64,000 bases of DNA from Wagnerdoeblera intermedia (GTDB taxonomy: Bacteria > Pseudomonadota > Alphaproteobacteria > Rhodobacterales > Rhodobacteraceae): NCBI RefSeq assembly GCF_042647465.1, contig NZ_JBHRVN010000008.1, one strand, 5' to 3'. Position numbers and translations under genes: made by a program. Below, one piece after another: positions 28,175 to 37,333 of this stretch. Every line of letters starts with the position of its first letter. Positions within the stretch are counted from its first letter, which is position 1. A model generated the notes under the pieces. It saw only the letters and a program-made list of their open reading frames with translations. It was not told the origin of the DNA and searched no databases.

Positions 28175-29341
28175 ATGTCTCTTTTGAAACGCCGCCATCT
28201 GACCCCCGACCATGAGGCCTTCCGCGACTCCGTGCGCCGCTGGGCCATGGCGGAACTGACCCCGCACGTAGAGGCCTGGCGCAGCGCCGGGGCCGTCAGC
28301 CGCGACGCCTATCTGAGCGCGGGTGCCCAGGGCTATCTGCTGATGTGGGCGCCTGAGGACTACGGCGGGCTTGGCCTGACCGATCAGCGCTATGACCAGG
28401 TCCTGCAGGAGGAAGTCATCCGCCACAGCGATCCGGGGTTTTACCAGAACCTTCACAGCCAGGTGGTCGGGCCCTATTTAGGCAATCTCGGCTCCGAGGA
28501 GCTGAAGACGCGGCTGATGCCCAGAGCGATCTCCGGCGAATGCATCCTGGCCGTGGCCATGACCGAACCCAATGCCGGTTCAGATCTGGCCAATCTGAAA
28601 ACCCGCGCCGTGGACTGCGGCGATCACTGGGAGATCTCCGGTCAGAAAACCTATATTTCCAACGGCATCCTGGCAGACGCGGTCGTCGTGGCGGCACGGA
28701 CCGACATCGGCGGGCGTAGAACCCTCGGGCTCTTCATGGTAGAGCGCGGGATGGAGGGTTTTTCGCGGGGGCAGAAGCTGCGCAAGCTGGGGCTCGATGC
28801 CCAGGACACGGCAGAGCTGTTCTTTGACCGGGTGAAAGTGCCCAAAAGCCATGTGCTGGGCGATCCGGCTGAGGGCTTTGTCAATCTGGCCCGACACCTC
28901 GCCAATGAGCGGCTGCATGTGGCCATCGGATCGCTCACCCATGCGCAGACGGCTTTTGATCTGACGATGGACTATATCACCAGCCGTCAGGCCTTCGGTC
29001 AGCCGATCGGCAGTTTTCAGGAAAGCCGCTTTGTCATGGCGCGGTTGCGGGTCGATCTGGATGTGGCTCAGGCCTTTGTCGATGCCTGTGTCATGGCCCA
29101 TAACGACCGCCGGTTGAGTGCGGAAGTCGCCGCTGAGGCGAAACTTCAGGCCAGCGAGCTGGAGCAGCGGGTCATCTCGGCCTGTCTGCAACTGCACGGC
29201 GGGGCGGGCTATATGGAGGAATACCGCATCTCGCGCATGTTCCGCGATGCCCGGATCGCGCCGATCTACGGCGGGACCTCTGAAATCATGAAAGAAATCA
29301 TCAGCCGCGGGATGGGCCTTGACGCCCGCCGGCTCACCTGA
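28175..29341 (+). CDS. Acyl-CoA dehydrogenase 2
   Basis: 388 residues, paralogous to the gene before it: EDYGGLGLTDQRYDQVLQEEVIRH, AMTEPNAGSDLANLKTRA, AQTAFDLTMDYITSRQAFGQPIGSFQESRF. The catalytic Glu is in PIYGGTSEIMKEIISRGMGL. GGGGGAGAGAGG precedes ATG. The pair may form a heteromeric enzyme or act on different chain lengths or stereoisomers (inference). Confidence 0.92.
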   Translation: MSLLKRRHLTPDHEAFRDSVRRWAMAELTPHVEAWRSAGAVSRDAYLSAGAQGYLLMWAPEDYGGLGLTDQRYDQVLQEEVIRHSDPGFYQNLHSQVVGPYLGNLGSEELKTRLMPRAISGECILAVAMTEPNAGSDLANLKTRAVDCGDHWEISGQKTYISNGILADAVVVAARTDIGGRRTLGLFMVERGMEGFSRGQKLRKLGLDAQDTAELFFDRVKVPKSHVLGDPAEGFVNLARHLANERLHVAIGSLTHAQTAFDLTMDYITSRQAFGQPIGSFQESRFVMARLRVDLDVAQAFVDACVMAHNDRRLSAEVAAEAKLQASELEQRVISACLQLHGGAGYMEEYRISRMFRDARIAPIYGGTSEIMKEIISRGMGLDARRLT

Positions 29342-29356
29342 CCCCTTGGAGGACGC

Positions 29357-31513
29357 ATGAGCACGACGATCTGGCAGGGGGCTCAGACCACCCTTTCTCT
29401 GGCGGCGGACGGCCTGGCCATCTTTCGCATCACCCAGGAAGGCGCGCCCTTCAATACCCTGGGCGCGGCTTTGCACCGCGACCTCGCCGCACTGGTCGCA
29501 GAGGTCATCGCGCGCAGCGAAATCCGCGCGCTGCTGATGACCTCGGGCAAGCCCGACTTCGTTGTCGGGGCCGATATTTCGGAATTTGGCAGCCTCTTTG
29601 CCCAGGATGAGGCGGGGATCATCGCCACCAATGCCCCGCTTCAGAGCGGCTTTTCGGCGCTGGCCGATCTGCGGGTGCCGGTGGTGGTGGCCATCGGGGG
29701 CATGGCGCTCGGCGGCGGGCTGGAACTGGCACTTTGCGCCGATGCGCGGGTGGTGTCAGAGAAGGCGCTTCTCGGGGTGCCGGAAGTGAAGCTCGGCCTT
29801 TTTCCGGGCCTTGGCGGCACGGTGCGTCTGCCGCGTCTGACCGGTGTCGAGGAGGCGATGAAGATGATCGCCTCGGGCGCGCCGGTGCCGGGGGCAAAGG
29901 CGCTGGCCATCGGGCTGGCCGATGAGCTGGTCCCGGCAGAAGAACTGGAGGCCCGGGCAGGCGCGCTGGCGCTGCGGCTGGCCGGGGATCCTGCCGGTCT
30001 GGCCGAACGCCGCCGGCTGCTGCGCGGCCCGGTGGCGGGGGCTGAGGCCGTTGACTTCGACAGGCTGATCGCCGCGACGCGCAAAGCCTCTCCCCCGCAT
30101 CAGCCGGCGGCGGTCTGTGCGGCTGAGATGATGGAAAACACCAGCCGCCTCAGCCGCGATGAGGCACTTCAGATCGAAACGGCGCGTTTTGCAGCCCTGG
30201 CGCGCAGCCAGGCCGCCAATGCGCTGACCGGCACGTTCTTTGCAGAGCGTCAGGTCAAAAAGGCCGCGCAGAAAGCTGCGGGGGATGCGCCGCGCGTCTC
30301 CTCGCTCTATGTGCTCGGGGCCGGGATCATGGGCGGCGGCATTGCCTGGACGGCCGCCCGCGCGGGCATGGAGGTGCGCGTCAAAGACATCTCAGAGGCC
30401 GCCCTTCAAAAAGCCATGGAAGAAGCCCGGCGCCTGGCCGCACGCGAGGTTGCCCGGGGCCGTCTGAGCGAAGAAAAAGCGCAAGCCTGCCTTGCCCGCA
30501 TCCGCACTCAGACCGACGACAATGGCGCAGATCAGGCCGATCTCGTCATTGAAGCGGTGGTCGAAAAGCTGGAGGTGAAGCGCCAGGTGCTGGCCGCCCT
30601 TGAGCCACTGCTGCGGGCGGATGCGGTGATCGCGACCAATACCTCCTCACTGCGGGTCGGCGATATTGCCGCCGCGCTGGCCGATCCGGGGCGTCTGGTG
30701 GGGATGCATTTCTTTAATCCCGTCCCGGTCATGCCGCTTCTTGAGGTGGTGCGCGTAAAGGCGACCCGGCCTGAGGCGCTGGCCCTTGCGGTGCGCTGCG
30801 GGCTTGATCTGAAAAAGACCCCGGTGGTGGTCTCAGATTGCCCCGGCTTCCTCGTGAACCGCATTCTGACGGCCTATATCAATGCTTTCACCCGTCTGGT
30901 CGCTGAGGGCGTGGACTTCCGCGCCATTGACCGCGCCATGGAGGCCTGGGGCTGGCCCATGGGCCCGGCGCTGCTGGAAGACGTCGTTGGCATGGACACC
31001 GGAGCCCATGTGATCGAGGTGATCAGCGCGGGTTATCCTGAGCGGATGGCGGCGGATTACCCCGATGTCATCGCGGCCATGGCCCGGGCAGGGCGCCTTG
31101 GTCAGAAATCCGGCGCCGGTTTCTACGCCTGGAGCCGGGGCAGCGACGGGCGTCTGACCCGCGCAGAGGATCCGCAGGCGGACCGGCTTGTCGAAGGCCT
31201 CACCGGCGGGGTGGTGAAAACCCTCTCAGAGGCGGAGATCACTGAGCGGCTGATGCTGCCCACGCTGCTTGAGGCCATCTGCGCCCTTGAAGAAGGGGTC
31301 GTCGGCAGCGCGGCAGAACTGGATCAGGCGCTTTTGCTGGGGATCGGCTTTCCCGCCTATGCCGGGGGGGCGCTGCGCTATGCCGACTGGATCGGCGCGA
31401 AGGCGCTGCTGGCGCGGGCAGAGGCTCTTTGCGCCGGTCCCGCAGGAGCTGCCGCCGCACCGCCCGCGCTTTTGCGCGAAAAAGCCCGCGACAACGGGCG
31501 GTTCTACGGCTGA
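29357..31513 (+). CDS. Bifunctional enoyl-CoA hydratase / 3-hydroxyacyl-CoA dehydrogenase (FadB/FadJ-like)
   Basis: 718 residues. The N-terminal crotonase domain has both catalytic glutamates (GGMALGGGLELALCADARV and LLGVPEVKLGLFPGLGGTVRLPRL). The NAD-binding domain begins at SSLYVLGAGIMGGGIAWTAARAGMEVRV (near residue 315), with the conserved HFFNPVPVMPLLEVVR and the C-terminal domain GFLVNRILTAYINAF. Catalyses steps two and three of beta-oxidation. Length and domain order are normal. Located 15 bp after dehydrogenase 2 with GGAGG upstream. Confidence 0.94.
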   Translation: MSTTIWQGAQTTLSLAADGLAIFRITQEGAPFNTLGAALHRDLAALVAEVIARSEIRALLMTSGKPDFVVGADISEFGSLFAQDEAGIIATNAPLQSGFSALADLRVPVVVAIGGMALGGGLELALCADARVVSEKALLGVPEVKLGLFPGLGGTVRLPRLTGVEEAMKMIASGAPVPGAKALAIGLADELVPAEELEARAGALALRLAGDPAGLAERRRLLRGPVAGAEAVDFDRLIAATRKASPPHQPAAVCAAEMMENTSRLSRDEALQIETARFAALARSQAANALTGTFFAERQVKKAAQKAAGDAPRVSSLYVLGAGIMGGGIAWTAARAGMEVRVKDISEAALQKAMEEARRLAAREVARGRLSEEKAQACLARIRTQTDDNGADQADLVIEAVVEKLEVKRQVLAALEPLLRADAVIATNTSSLRVGDIAAALADPGRLVGMHFFNPVPVMPLLEVVRVKATRPEALALAVRCGLDLKKTPVVVSDCPGFLVNRILTAYINAFTRLVAEGVDFRAIDRAMEAWGWPMGPALLEDVVGMDTGAHVIEVISAGYPERMAADYPDVIAAMARAGRLGQKSGAGFYAWSRGSDGRLTRAEDPQADRLVEGLTGGVVKTLSEAEITERLMLPTLLEAICALEEGVVGSAAELDQALLLGIGFPAYAGGALRYADWIGAKALLARAEALCAGPAGAAAAPPALLREKARDNGRFYG

Positions 31514-31592
31514 ATGCCGCGCCGCCTGAGCCTCCGGCCGGTCTTTGTCCGGCGGGGGGCTTCCCCCTTCCCATGCCCTGCCAGGATCAGCC

Positions 31593-32801
31593 ATGAGCGA
31601 TGCCTTCATCTTTGACCATCTGCGCAGCCCGCGCGGCAAGGGCCGCCCCGATGGCAGCCTGCACGAAATCACACCAGTCCGTCTGACCGTGCAGATGCTT
31701 CAGGCCCTGGAGCGGCGCAACGGGCTCGACACGGCTTTGATCGATGATCTGGTCTGGGGCGTGGTCTCCCCGGTCGGAGAGCAGGGCTGCAACCTGCCGC
31801 GGGTCGCGGCCCTTCAGGCAGGCTATGCCGAAACGGTGGCAGGCTTTCAACTGAACCGCTTTTGCGCCTCAGGGCTTGAGGCGGTGAACCTTGCTGCGGC
31901 GCGGGTGAAGGCCGGAGAAAGCGATGCCATCGTCGCAGGCGGCACCGAGATGATGAGCCGCGTGCCGATCTTCTCAGACGGCGGGGCCTGTTACTCAGAT
32001 CCGAACACCAATTGGGAGACCTGGTATATCCCCCAGGGCATCGGCGCGGATCTGATTGCCACGATGGAAGGTTTCACCCGTGAAGACGCTGATGCCTTCG
32101 CGGTGGAAAGCCAGAGACGCGCGGCCCATGCTCAAGGGGCAGGCTGGTTTGACCGCTCTGTTGAGCCGGTCCGCGATCTGGTGGGCCGCGTGGTGCTGGC
32201 CAGAGACGAATATCTGCGCCCCGGCACCGGCATGGCTGATCTGGCGCGCCTGAAACCTGCCTTTGCCGCCATGGGCGCGGCAGAGGGTCTGGATGCGGTG
32301 ATGCTGCAGAAATACCCTGAGGTGGCCCGGATTGAGCATGTGCACACCGGCGGCAATTCCTCAGGGATCGTGGATGGCTCTGCGGCCGTTCTGGTGGGCA
32401 ATGCCGCCTTTGGCGCGGCATCCGGGCTGAAACCGCGCGCGCGGATCCGGGGGGCCGCCTCCATCGGATCGGAGCCTGCGATCATGCTGACCGGACCGGG
32501 GCCCGTGACGCGCAAACTTCTCGCCCGGACGGGGATGCGCATTGAAGATATTGATCTTTTTGAAGTCAATGAGGCCTTCGCCTCTGTGGTGCTGCGCTAT
32601 ATGCGCGAGATGGAGCTCGACCCCGCAAGGGTGAATGTTGCGGGCGGCTCCATCGCGCTTGGCCATCCTTTGGGGGCCACGGGGGCGATGATCCTTGGCA
32701 CCGTTCTGGATGAACTGGAGCGGCGGGATCTGAACACCGCCCTCATCACCCTTTGCGCGGCGGCCGGAATGGCCTCAGCCATGATTATTGAGCGGGTCTG
32801 A
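31593..32801 (+). CDS. Acetyl-CoA acyltransferase (thiolase) 2
   Basis: 402 residues from ATG 31593. Nucleophilic Cys in NRFCASGLEAVNLAAARV; GGSIALGHPLGATGAM; C-terminal active-site Cys in TLCAAAGMASAMIIERV; NEAFASVVLRYMREM. The partner of the FadB-like protein in the last step of beta-oxidation. It is divergent in sequence from thiolase 1 (17423), suggesting different substrates. The next gene starts 2 bp after its stop. Confidence 0.93.
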   Translation: MSDAFIFDHLRSPRGKGRPDGSLHEITPVRLTVQMLQALERRNGLDTALIDDLVWGVVSPVGEQGCNLPRVAALQAGYAETVAGFQLNRFCASGLEAVNLAAARVKAGESDAIVAGGTEMMSRVPIFSDGGACYSDPNTNWETWYIPQGIGADLIATMEGFTREDADAFAVESQRRAAHAQGAGWFDRSVEPVRDLVGRVVLARDEYLRPGTGMADLARLKPAFAAMGAAEGLDAVMLQKYPEVARIEHVHTGGNSSGIVDGSAAVLVGNAAFGAASGLKPRARIRGAASIGSEPAIMLTGPGPVTRKLLARTGMRIEDIDLFEVNEAFASVVLRYMREMELDPARVNVAGGSIALGHPLGATGAMILGTVLDELERRDLNTALITLCAAAGMASAMIIERV

Positions 32802-32803
32802 GC

Positions 32804-33667
32804 ATGACGATGATCACTTTTATCCGCGACGACGCGGGCCTGGCCCTGCTGCGCTTTGACTTCGGCGGGGCGGCAGACGGGATCTTTTCGAAGGCCTTTC
32901 TCAGGGAGCTTGACGCCGCGGTGACGCGCGTGGCGCAGGAGGAGGACCTGACCGGCGTGATCCTTCTCCTCAAAGATGCCGGGCCGGAGATGGAGGCCGC
33001 AGAGATCCGTGCCCGGTTTTCCCTGCAGGGCACGGCGGTCGGGAGATCGGATCAGCTGCGCGCGGCCGGCGCGGTGCTGCGCCGTCTTGAGACCTGCGGC
33101 AGGCCGGTTGTTGCGGCGATCTGCGGTTCTGCGACCGGGGCCGGGTTTGAACTGGCGCTGGCCTGCCACCGCCGGATCGCGCTGAACGATCCCGACAGTC
33201 TGTTTGGCCTTTCGCAGGTGCGCTCGGGGCTGATGCCTGCTCTGGGCGGTACGCAGCGACTGCCGCGACTGATCTCCATTCCCAAAGCCCTGCCGCTTTT
33301 GCTGGAGGGGCAGCTTCTTGCGCCTGAAGACGCGCTGGCGGCGGGCCTGGTGCATGAACTGGCCGGGACGCCGGAGGATCTGATGGCCAGGGCCGCCGCC
33401 TGGTGTCTGAGCGCCCCCGCAGCGCAGCAGCCCTGGGACGTGAAGGGCTTTCGCATCCCGGGCGGCACGGGGCCGCTGGCCCCCTTTGCAACGCGGGAGT
33501 TTCAGAACGGGACCTCACGGCTGAAAGCGGCGTCCGGGGACAACCCCGCGCCGCGCGCCATCCTCTCTGCGGTCTATGAAGGGACGCTTCTCCCGATCGA
33601 TACCGCGTTGAAAATTGAGGCAGATTTCTGCGCGGTGCTGCTTGGGGGCGGGGCGGGCGCAGCCTGA
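32804..33667 (+). CDS. Stand-alone enoyl-CoA hydratase/isomerase family protein, one catalytic Glu replaced
   Basis: 287-residue crotonase-like protein resembling the N-terminal domain of FadJ. The loop ICGSATGAGFELALACHRRIAL retains the first glutamate (E116). The second catalytic glutamate position is glutamine (Q138 in FGLSQVRSGLMPALGGTQRLPRL, where hydratases have PE). The C-terminal part is short with no dehydrogenase domain. It may act as an isomerase, a weak hydratase or a structural partner. Last gene of the operon. Confidence 0.82.
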   Translation: MTMITFIRDDAGLALLRFDFGGAADGIFSKAFLRELDAAVTRVAQEEDLTGVILLLKDAGPEMEAAEIRARFSLQGTAVGRSDQLRAAGAVLRRLETCGRPVVAAICGSATGAGFELALACHRRIALNDPDSLFGLSQVRSGLMPALGGTQRLPRLISIPKALPLLLEGQLLAPEDALAAGLVHELAGTPEDLMARAAAWCLSAPAAQQPWDVKGFRIPGGTGPLAPFATREFQNGTSRLKAASGDNPAPRAILSAVYEGTLLPIDTALKIEADFCAVLLGGGAGAA

Positions 33668-33696
33668 CGCGGCTGTTGCCTGATTGCCGGGCGGCG

Positions 33697-33716
33697 GCGG
33701 CGGGGCTTCCCGCCGC
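33697..33716. terminator. GC-rich hairpin between convergent genes
   Basis: GCGGCGGG / CCCGCCGC with GCTT tetraloop between the plus-strand hydratase and the minus-strand M20 hydrolase. No T run follows, so a terminator role is only likely from position. Confidence 0.45.
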
Positions 33717-33792
33717 GGCCCCTGCATCCGCGGCGCAGGCTTACCCCTCAGGCATGGCCGCGCTGCGAAACACGTGCAACGCGAAGGGCCCT

Positions 33793-35016
33793 TCAGCCCT
33801 GCGTCCGGCAATATCGGCAGATGGCCTCTGCCGCCACATGGAGGCCAAGCTCAAGATCGGCGCGGGCGGTGTCTTCGGCAAAGCTGTGGCTGATCCCCGC
33901 GATGGAGGGCACAAAGAGCATTGCCATGGGCATCCGCTCTGACAGATTGGCCGCATCATGCAAAGCGCCCGAGGTCATCACCCGCCATTTCCCCGGCGCA
34001 AGCTCTCCGGCCGCCTGTGACAGCGCCGCCACGAGGCCGGGATCGCTGAGGGTGGGGGGCAGGCTGTCGCAGCCAAAGCGCTCCCATGTCAGTTTTTTTT
34101 CTGCCGCGACTTCTTCGGCGGTCGCATAGATGATGTCGCGCATCTGATCGAGGCGGGCCTCCTCACCATCGCGCCACTGCAGGGTGAAATCAGCCCGGCC
34201 TGGCACCACGGAATTGGCATTGGGCTGCAGATCGACCCGCCCGATGGTCCAGACCGTCGCCGGGGTGGCCTCCTCCGCCAGCCGCTCATTGAGGCGGGTG
34301 GCCAGGGTGACAAGACCCTGAAAGGCATCGCGGCGCAGATGCATCAGCGTCGTTCCCGCGTGGTTCTGCTCTCCGGTGAAGCGCATCCGCTCAGTCCGGA
34401 TGCCGACGATGGCCCCGACCACGCCGATCTGCTCACCGGCAAGATCGAGCAGGCCGCCCTGTTCGATATGCAGCTCCAGAAAGCCGTGAAACCGCTCAGG
34501 CGAGACCGCGCGCGGGGCGGGCAGGCGGTCGCGGCTGACCCGTGCCTGCGCGAGGCTGAGACCATCGTCGTCACAGCCAAGGTCTGCTTCTTCTAGGCTC
34601 AGCGCGCCGGTCCAGTAGCGCGAACCGATCAGATTGCCAAAGCGCCCCTCTTCATCCTGAAACGAGACGCAGGCGATCGGCGGGCCGCCCTGTTCCAGGC
34701 TGGCCCTCGCAAGCTCAAGCCCGGCAATGACGCCGTAAGCCCCGTCGAGCCAGCCCCCTTCCGGCTGCGTATCGCTGTGCGAGCCGACCAGAAGCGCGGG
34801 CGCATTGCCCGGCGGCAGGCCGAACACATTGCCCAGGGCATCGACAGAGACCTCAAGCCCCGCCTCTTCCATGCGATGCACCAGCCAGGCCCGCGCGTCA
34901 ATATCAGCCTCAGAGAAGGCCGGACGCACGACGCCCGTGCTGACCCGGCCGATCTCCCGAAGGGCGTCCAGGTCACGAAGCAGGCGTTTGCTGTCAGCGA
35001 TAAAGGTGGCGGCCAT
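33793..35016 (-). CDS. Zn-dependent N-carbamoyl-L-amino-acid hydrolase-like amidase (M20)
   Basis: 407-residue M20/M28-type amidase of the AllC/HyuC family. The two-metal site is visible in LLVGSHSDTQPEGGWLDGAYG (His and bridging Asp), VSFQDEEGRFG (Glu pair), FLELHIEQGGLLD, the dimerisation/substrate segment FTGEQNHAGTTLMHLRRDA, and MTSGALHDAANLS. ATG 35016 has only a weak ribosome site. The likely reaction is hydrolysis of an N-carbamoyl or ureido compound. It is convergent to the beta-oxidation operon. An intact paralogue of the frameshifted gene at 2917. Confidence 0.88.
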   Translation of the reverse strand: MAATFIADSKRLLRDLDALREIGRVSTGVVRPAFSEADIDARAWLVHRMEEAGLEVSVDALGNVFGLPPGNAPALLVGSHSDTQPEGGWLDGAYGVIAGLELARASLEQGGPPIACVSFQDEEGRFGNLIGSRYWTGALSLEEADLGCDDDGLSLAQARVSRDRLPAPRAVSPERFHGFLELHIEQGGLLDLAGEQIGVVGAIVGIRTERMRFTGEQNHAGTTLMHLRRDAFQGLVTLATRLNERLAEEATPATVWTIGRVDLQPNANSVVPGRADFTLQWRDGEEARLDQMRDIIYATAEEVAAEKKLTWERFGCDSLPPTLSDPGLVAALSQAAGELAPGKWRVMTSGALHDAANLSERMPMAMLFVPSIAGISHSFAEDTARADLELGLHVAAEAICRYCRTQG

Positions 35017-35371
35017 GAGAGGATCACTTCCGTATGTCTGGGCAGAACGGGCATGCCTGCGCGGCGAAACCGGTGCTGTTGCAGGGCTGAGGAAAGGTAT
35101 AGGGAGGCCTCTGATATCCCTCAATCCGCATCTTCCCATGTTTCGTGAAAAACCTCTGACCCTGCCCGCTGCCAGCCCCTTTGTGCGGCTGATTGCCGGG
35201 GCTGCGCCGGACGCCAGGGCCGCATTGAAGCTTCCCGAGGCCCTGCGAGGGAGGGCAGAGCCGAAGCCTGCCTTCGATCTTCAGGCCGCCCAGCACAACC
35301 TGCGAAAGGCCTTTCTGCCGTCAAAAGGCTGAGGTTGAGGAGACATCCGGGAGATGAGTGCCAGAGGAAAA
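35017..35371. other. Intergenic stretch with a doubtful small ORF
   Basis: Gap between the M20 gene and the TRAP terminator. It holds one plus-strand open frame at 35138-35332 (64 codons, MFREKPLTLPAASPFVRLI...) with no ribosome site and no recognised relatives; I do not call it a gene. The M20 promoter must lie at the left side of this stretch. Confidence 0.4.
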
Positions 35372-35397
35372 GGCACCGCATCCCCGGATGCGGTGCC
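35372..35397 (-). terminator. Terminator of TRAP system 3
   Basis: GGCACCGCATCC / GGATGCGGTGCC is a 12-bp perfect inverted repeat with a 2-bp centre. On the minus strand it is followed by TTTTCC and lies 24 bp after the DctM stop. Confidence 0.85.
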
Positions 35398-35420
35398 CTG
35401 TCTCAGATCAGCGCCCCGGC

Positions 35421-36725
35421 TTAAAGATCATACATCAGCGAGGGCAGAACCGAGACGATCTGCGGCATCACGGTGATCAGGATCAGCGCAAGGATCAGCA
35501 GCAGGAAGAAGGGCAGCGCCGCTTTGGACAGCCACCACAGATCCCGCCCCGTCATGCCCTGAAGCACAAAGAGGTTCAGACCGACCGGCGGGGTCAGCTG
35601 ACCCATCTCAACCACCATCACGAGGAAGATCCCGAACCAGATCGGATCAATGCCCGCCTGCAGGATCGTCGGCAGCAGGACGGCGGTGGTCAGCACCACA
35701 ATCGAGACCCCGTCGAGGAAGCAGCCCAGCCCCACGAAGAAGATGGCCAGCGCAAAGATCAGCGTCCCGTTGCTCAGCCCCATGCCACCGATCCAGGCCG
35801 CGATCCGGGCGGGCAGACCCGAGTAGCCCATTGAAAGCGTGAGGAAAGCCGCACCCGCCATGATGAAGGCGATCATTGCCGAGGACATGGTGGCGGCAAT
35901 CGCGCTGTCTTTGAAGCTCGCCCAGCTCAGATCGCCGAACCACCAGCTCAGCAGCAGCGACAGCACCACGCCCACGGCTGCGGAATCCGTCGGCGAGGCC
36001 CAGCCCAGATAAATCGAGCCGATGACGCCCCCGATCAGCAGCGTGATCGGGATCAGCGAGCCGGAGCGGCGCAGTTTGGTTATGAAGGGCAGGGCCGGGT
36101 CTTTCGCAGGCACCTTTGACGGGTTCAGCATCGACCAGAGGCTGATATAGCCCATATAAAGGGCGACGATCAGCAGCCCCGGCAGAACGCCTGCCATGAA
36201 CAGCCGCGCAATCGACTGTTCCGCCGCCACGCCATAGACGATCAGGATAATCGAGGGCGGGATCATCAGGCCCAGCGTGCCTGAGCCTGCGATGGCCCCT
36301 AAGACCAGCTTTTCATCATAGCCGCGTTTTTGCAGCTCCGGCAGCGCAACTTTCGCCACCGTCGCACAGGTCGCGGCCGAAGAGCCGGAAACGGCGGCAA
36401 AAATGCCCGAGGCCATGATCCCGGTATGCGCCAGCCCCCCCGGCAGTGAGCGCAGCCAGGGCGAAAGCCCCTCAAAAAGGTCACGCGAGACCCGCGAGCG
36501 CAGCAGAATTTCCCCCATCCAGATGAAGAGCGGCAGCGCTGCGAGGCTCCACTCAGACGAGCTGGTCCAGAGGTTGGTCGCCAGAACCGATCCGAGCGGC
36601 GCATTGGAGAAAAGCACCATGCCGATCAGGCCGGTGATAAAGAGCGCCATCGACACCCAGACCCCGAGTGCGAGGCTGGCGATCAGCGTGCCGACCAGAA
36701 TGAGAGAGAGAAGCGTGTCGCTCAT
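35421..36725 (-). CDS. TRAP transporter large permease (DctM family), system 3
   Basis: 434 residues with about 12 hydrophobic segments and DctM signatures AAVSGSSAATCATVAKVALPELQKRGY, LGLMIPPSIILIVYGVAAEQ, YLGWASPTDSAAVG and LTPPVGLNLFVLQG. It overlaps the DctQ gene by 4 bp. Last gene of the minus-strand operon P-Q-M. Confidence 0.93.
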   Translation of the reverse strand: MSDTLLSLILVGTLIASLALGVWVSMALFITGLIGMVLFSNAPLGSVLATNLWTSSSEWSLAALPLFIWMGEILLRSRVSRDLFEGLSPWLRSLPGGLAHTGIMASGIFAAVSGSSAATCATVAKVALPELQKRGYDEKLVLGAIAGSGTLGLMIPPSIILIVYGVAAEQSIARLFMAGVLPGLLIVALYMGYISLWSMLNPSKVPAKDPALPFITKLRRSGSLIPITLLIGGVIGSIYLGWASPTDSAAVGVVLSLLLSWWFGDLSWASFKDSAIAATMSSAMIAFIMAGAAFLTLSMGYSGLPARIAAWIGGMGLSNGTLIFALAIFFVGLGCFLDGVSIVVLTTAVLLPTILQAGIDPIWFGIFLVMVVEMGQLTPPVGLNLFVLQGMTGRDLWWLSKAALPFFLLLILALILITVMPQIVSVLPSLMYDL

Positions 36726-37276
36726 TGGACGGCGTCCTCGACGGTTGTATCCGGCTTCAGCGCGGCAGACTGGCCAAAGCGAATCATTTCCACCATGGTA
36801 TCGAGGCAGGAAATGAAGAAAATAATCAGACCTGCGCTCATCCCGAGCTGCGGGATCCAGAGCGGCAGTTTCACAAGGCCGCTGGCCTTATCGCCCCAGA
36901 GCCAGCTTTCATAGGTCAGATGGGCGAAGTGCCAGGCCATGAAGCCCGCAGCCACCGCTCCAAGGATCGAGACCAGGGTCAGCGTGACGCGCCGCGCGGC
37001 GAGCGGCAGACGGCCTTCCAGAATGGTCACGCGGATATGGACCGCCTGACGAAACCCATAACCCAGCGACAGAAAAGTGGCCCAGCCAAGCGCATAGCCT
37101 GAAAAGAGCGCATAAGAGGGGATCAGAAGGGTCAGCTGCACCCCGAAAAGGGCGGTCGAGATGCTGTCGATCAGGTTCAGACCAACTTGGGTGAAAACAA
37201 TCGCGGCAATGGCAATCAGCGCGAGAGCCGCCAGGGCCGCGCCTGCTTTATAGAGGGTATCCAATGCGTTGCGCAT
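36722..37276 (-). CDS. TRAP transporter small permease (DctQ family), system 3
   Basis: 184 residues from ATG 37276, four membrane helices (roughly 12-35, 50-72, 95-118 and 137-160). Identified by its position between DctP and DctM and by the short hydrophobic layout. ATGA overlap with DctM. Confidence 0.85.
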   Translation of the reverse strand: MRNALDTLYKAGAALAALALIAIAAIVFTQVGLNLIDSISTALFGVQLTLLIPSYALFSGYALGWATFLSLGYGFRQAVHIRVTILEGRLPLAARRVTLTLVSILGAVAAGFMAWHFAHLTYESWLWGDKASGLVKLPLWIPQLGMSAGLIIFFISCLDTMVEMIRFGQSAALKPDTTVEDAVQ

Positions 37277-37333
37277 GCGACCTCCGTTCGTGCGGCGAAA
37301 GCCGGTGCGGCAGGACCGCACCGGCAGGCCGGA

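Noticed and set aside
35138..35332. 64-codon plus-strand ORF between the M20 gene and TRAP system 3
   Set aside because: No ribosome site, no recognisable product, and base composition typical of a chance frame in GC-rich DNA.
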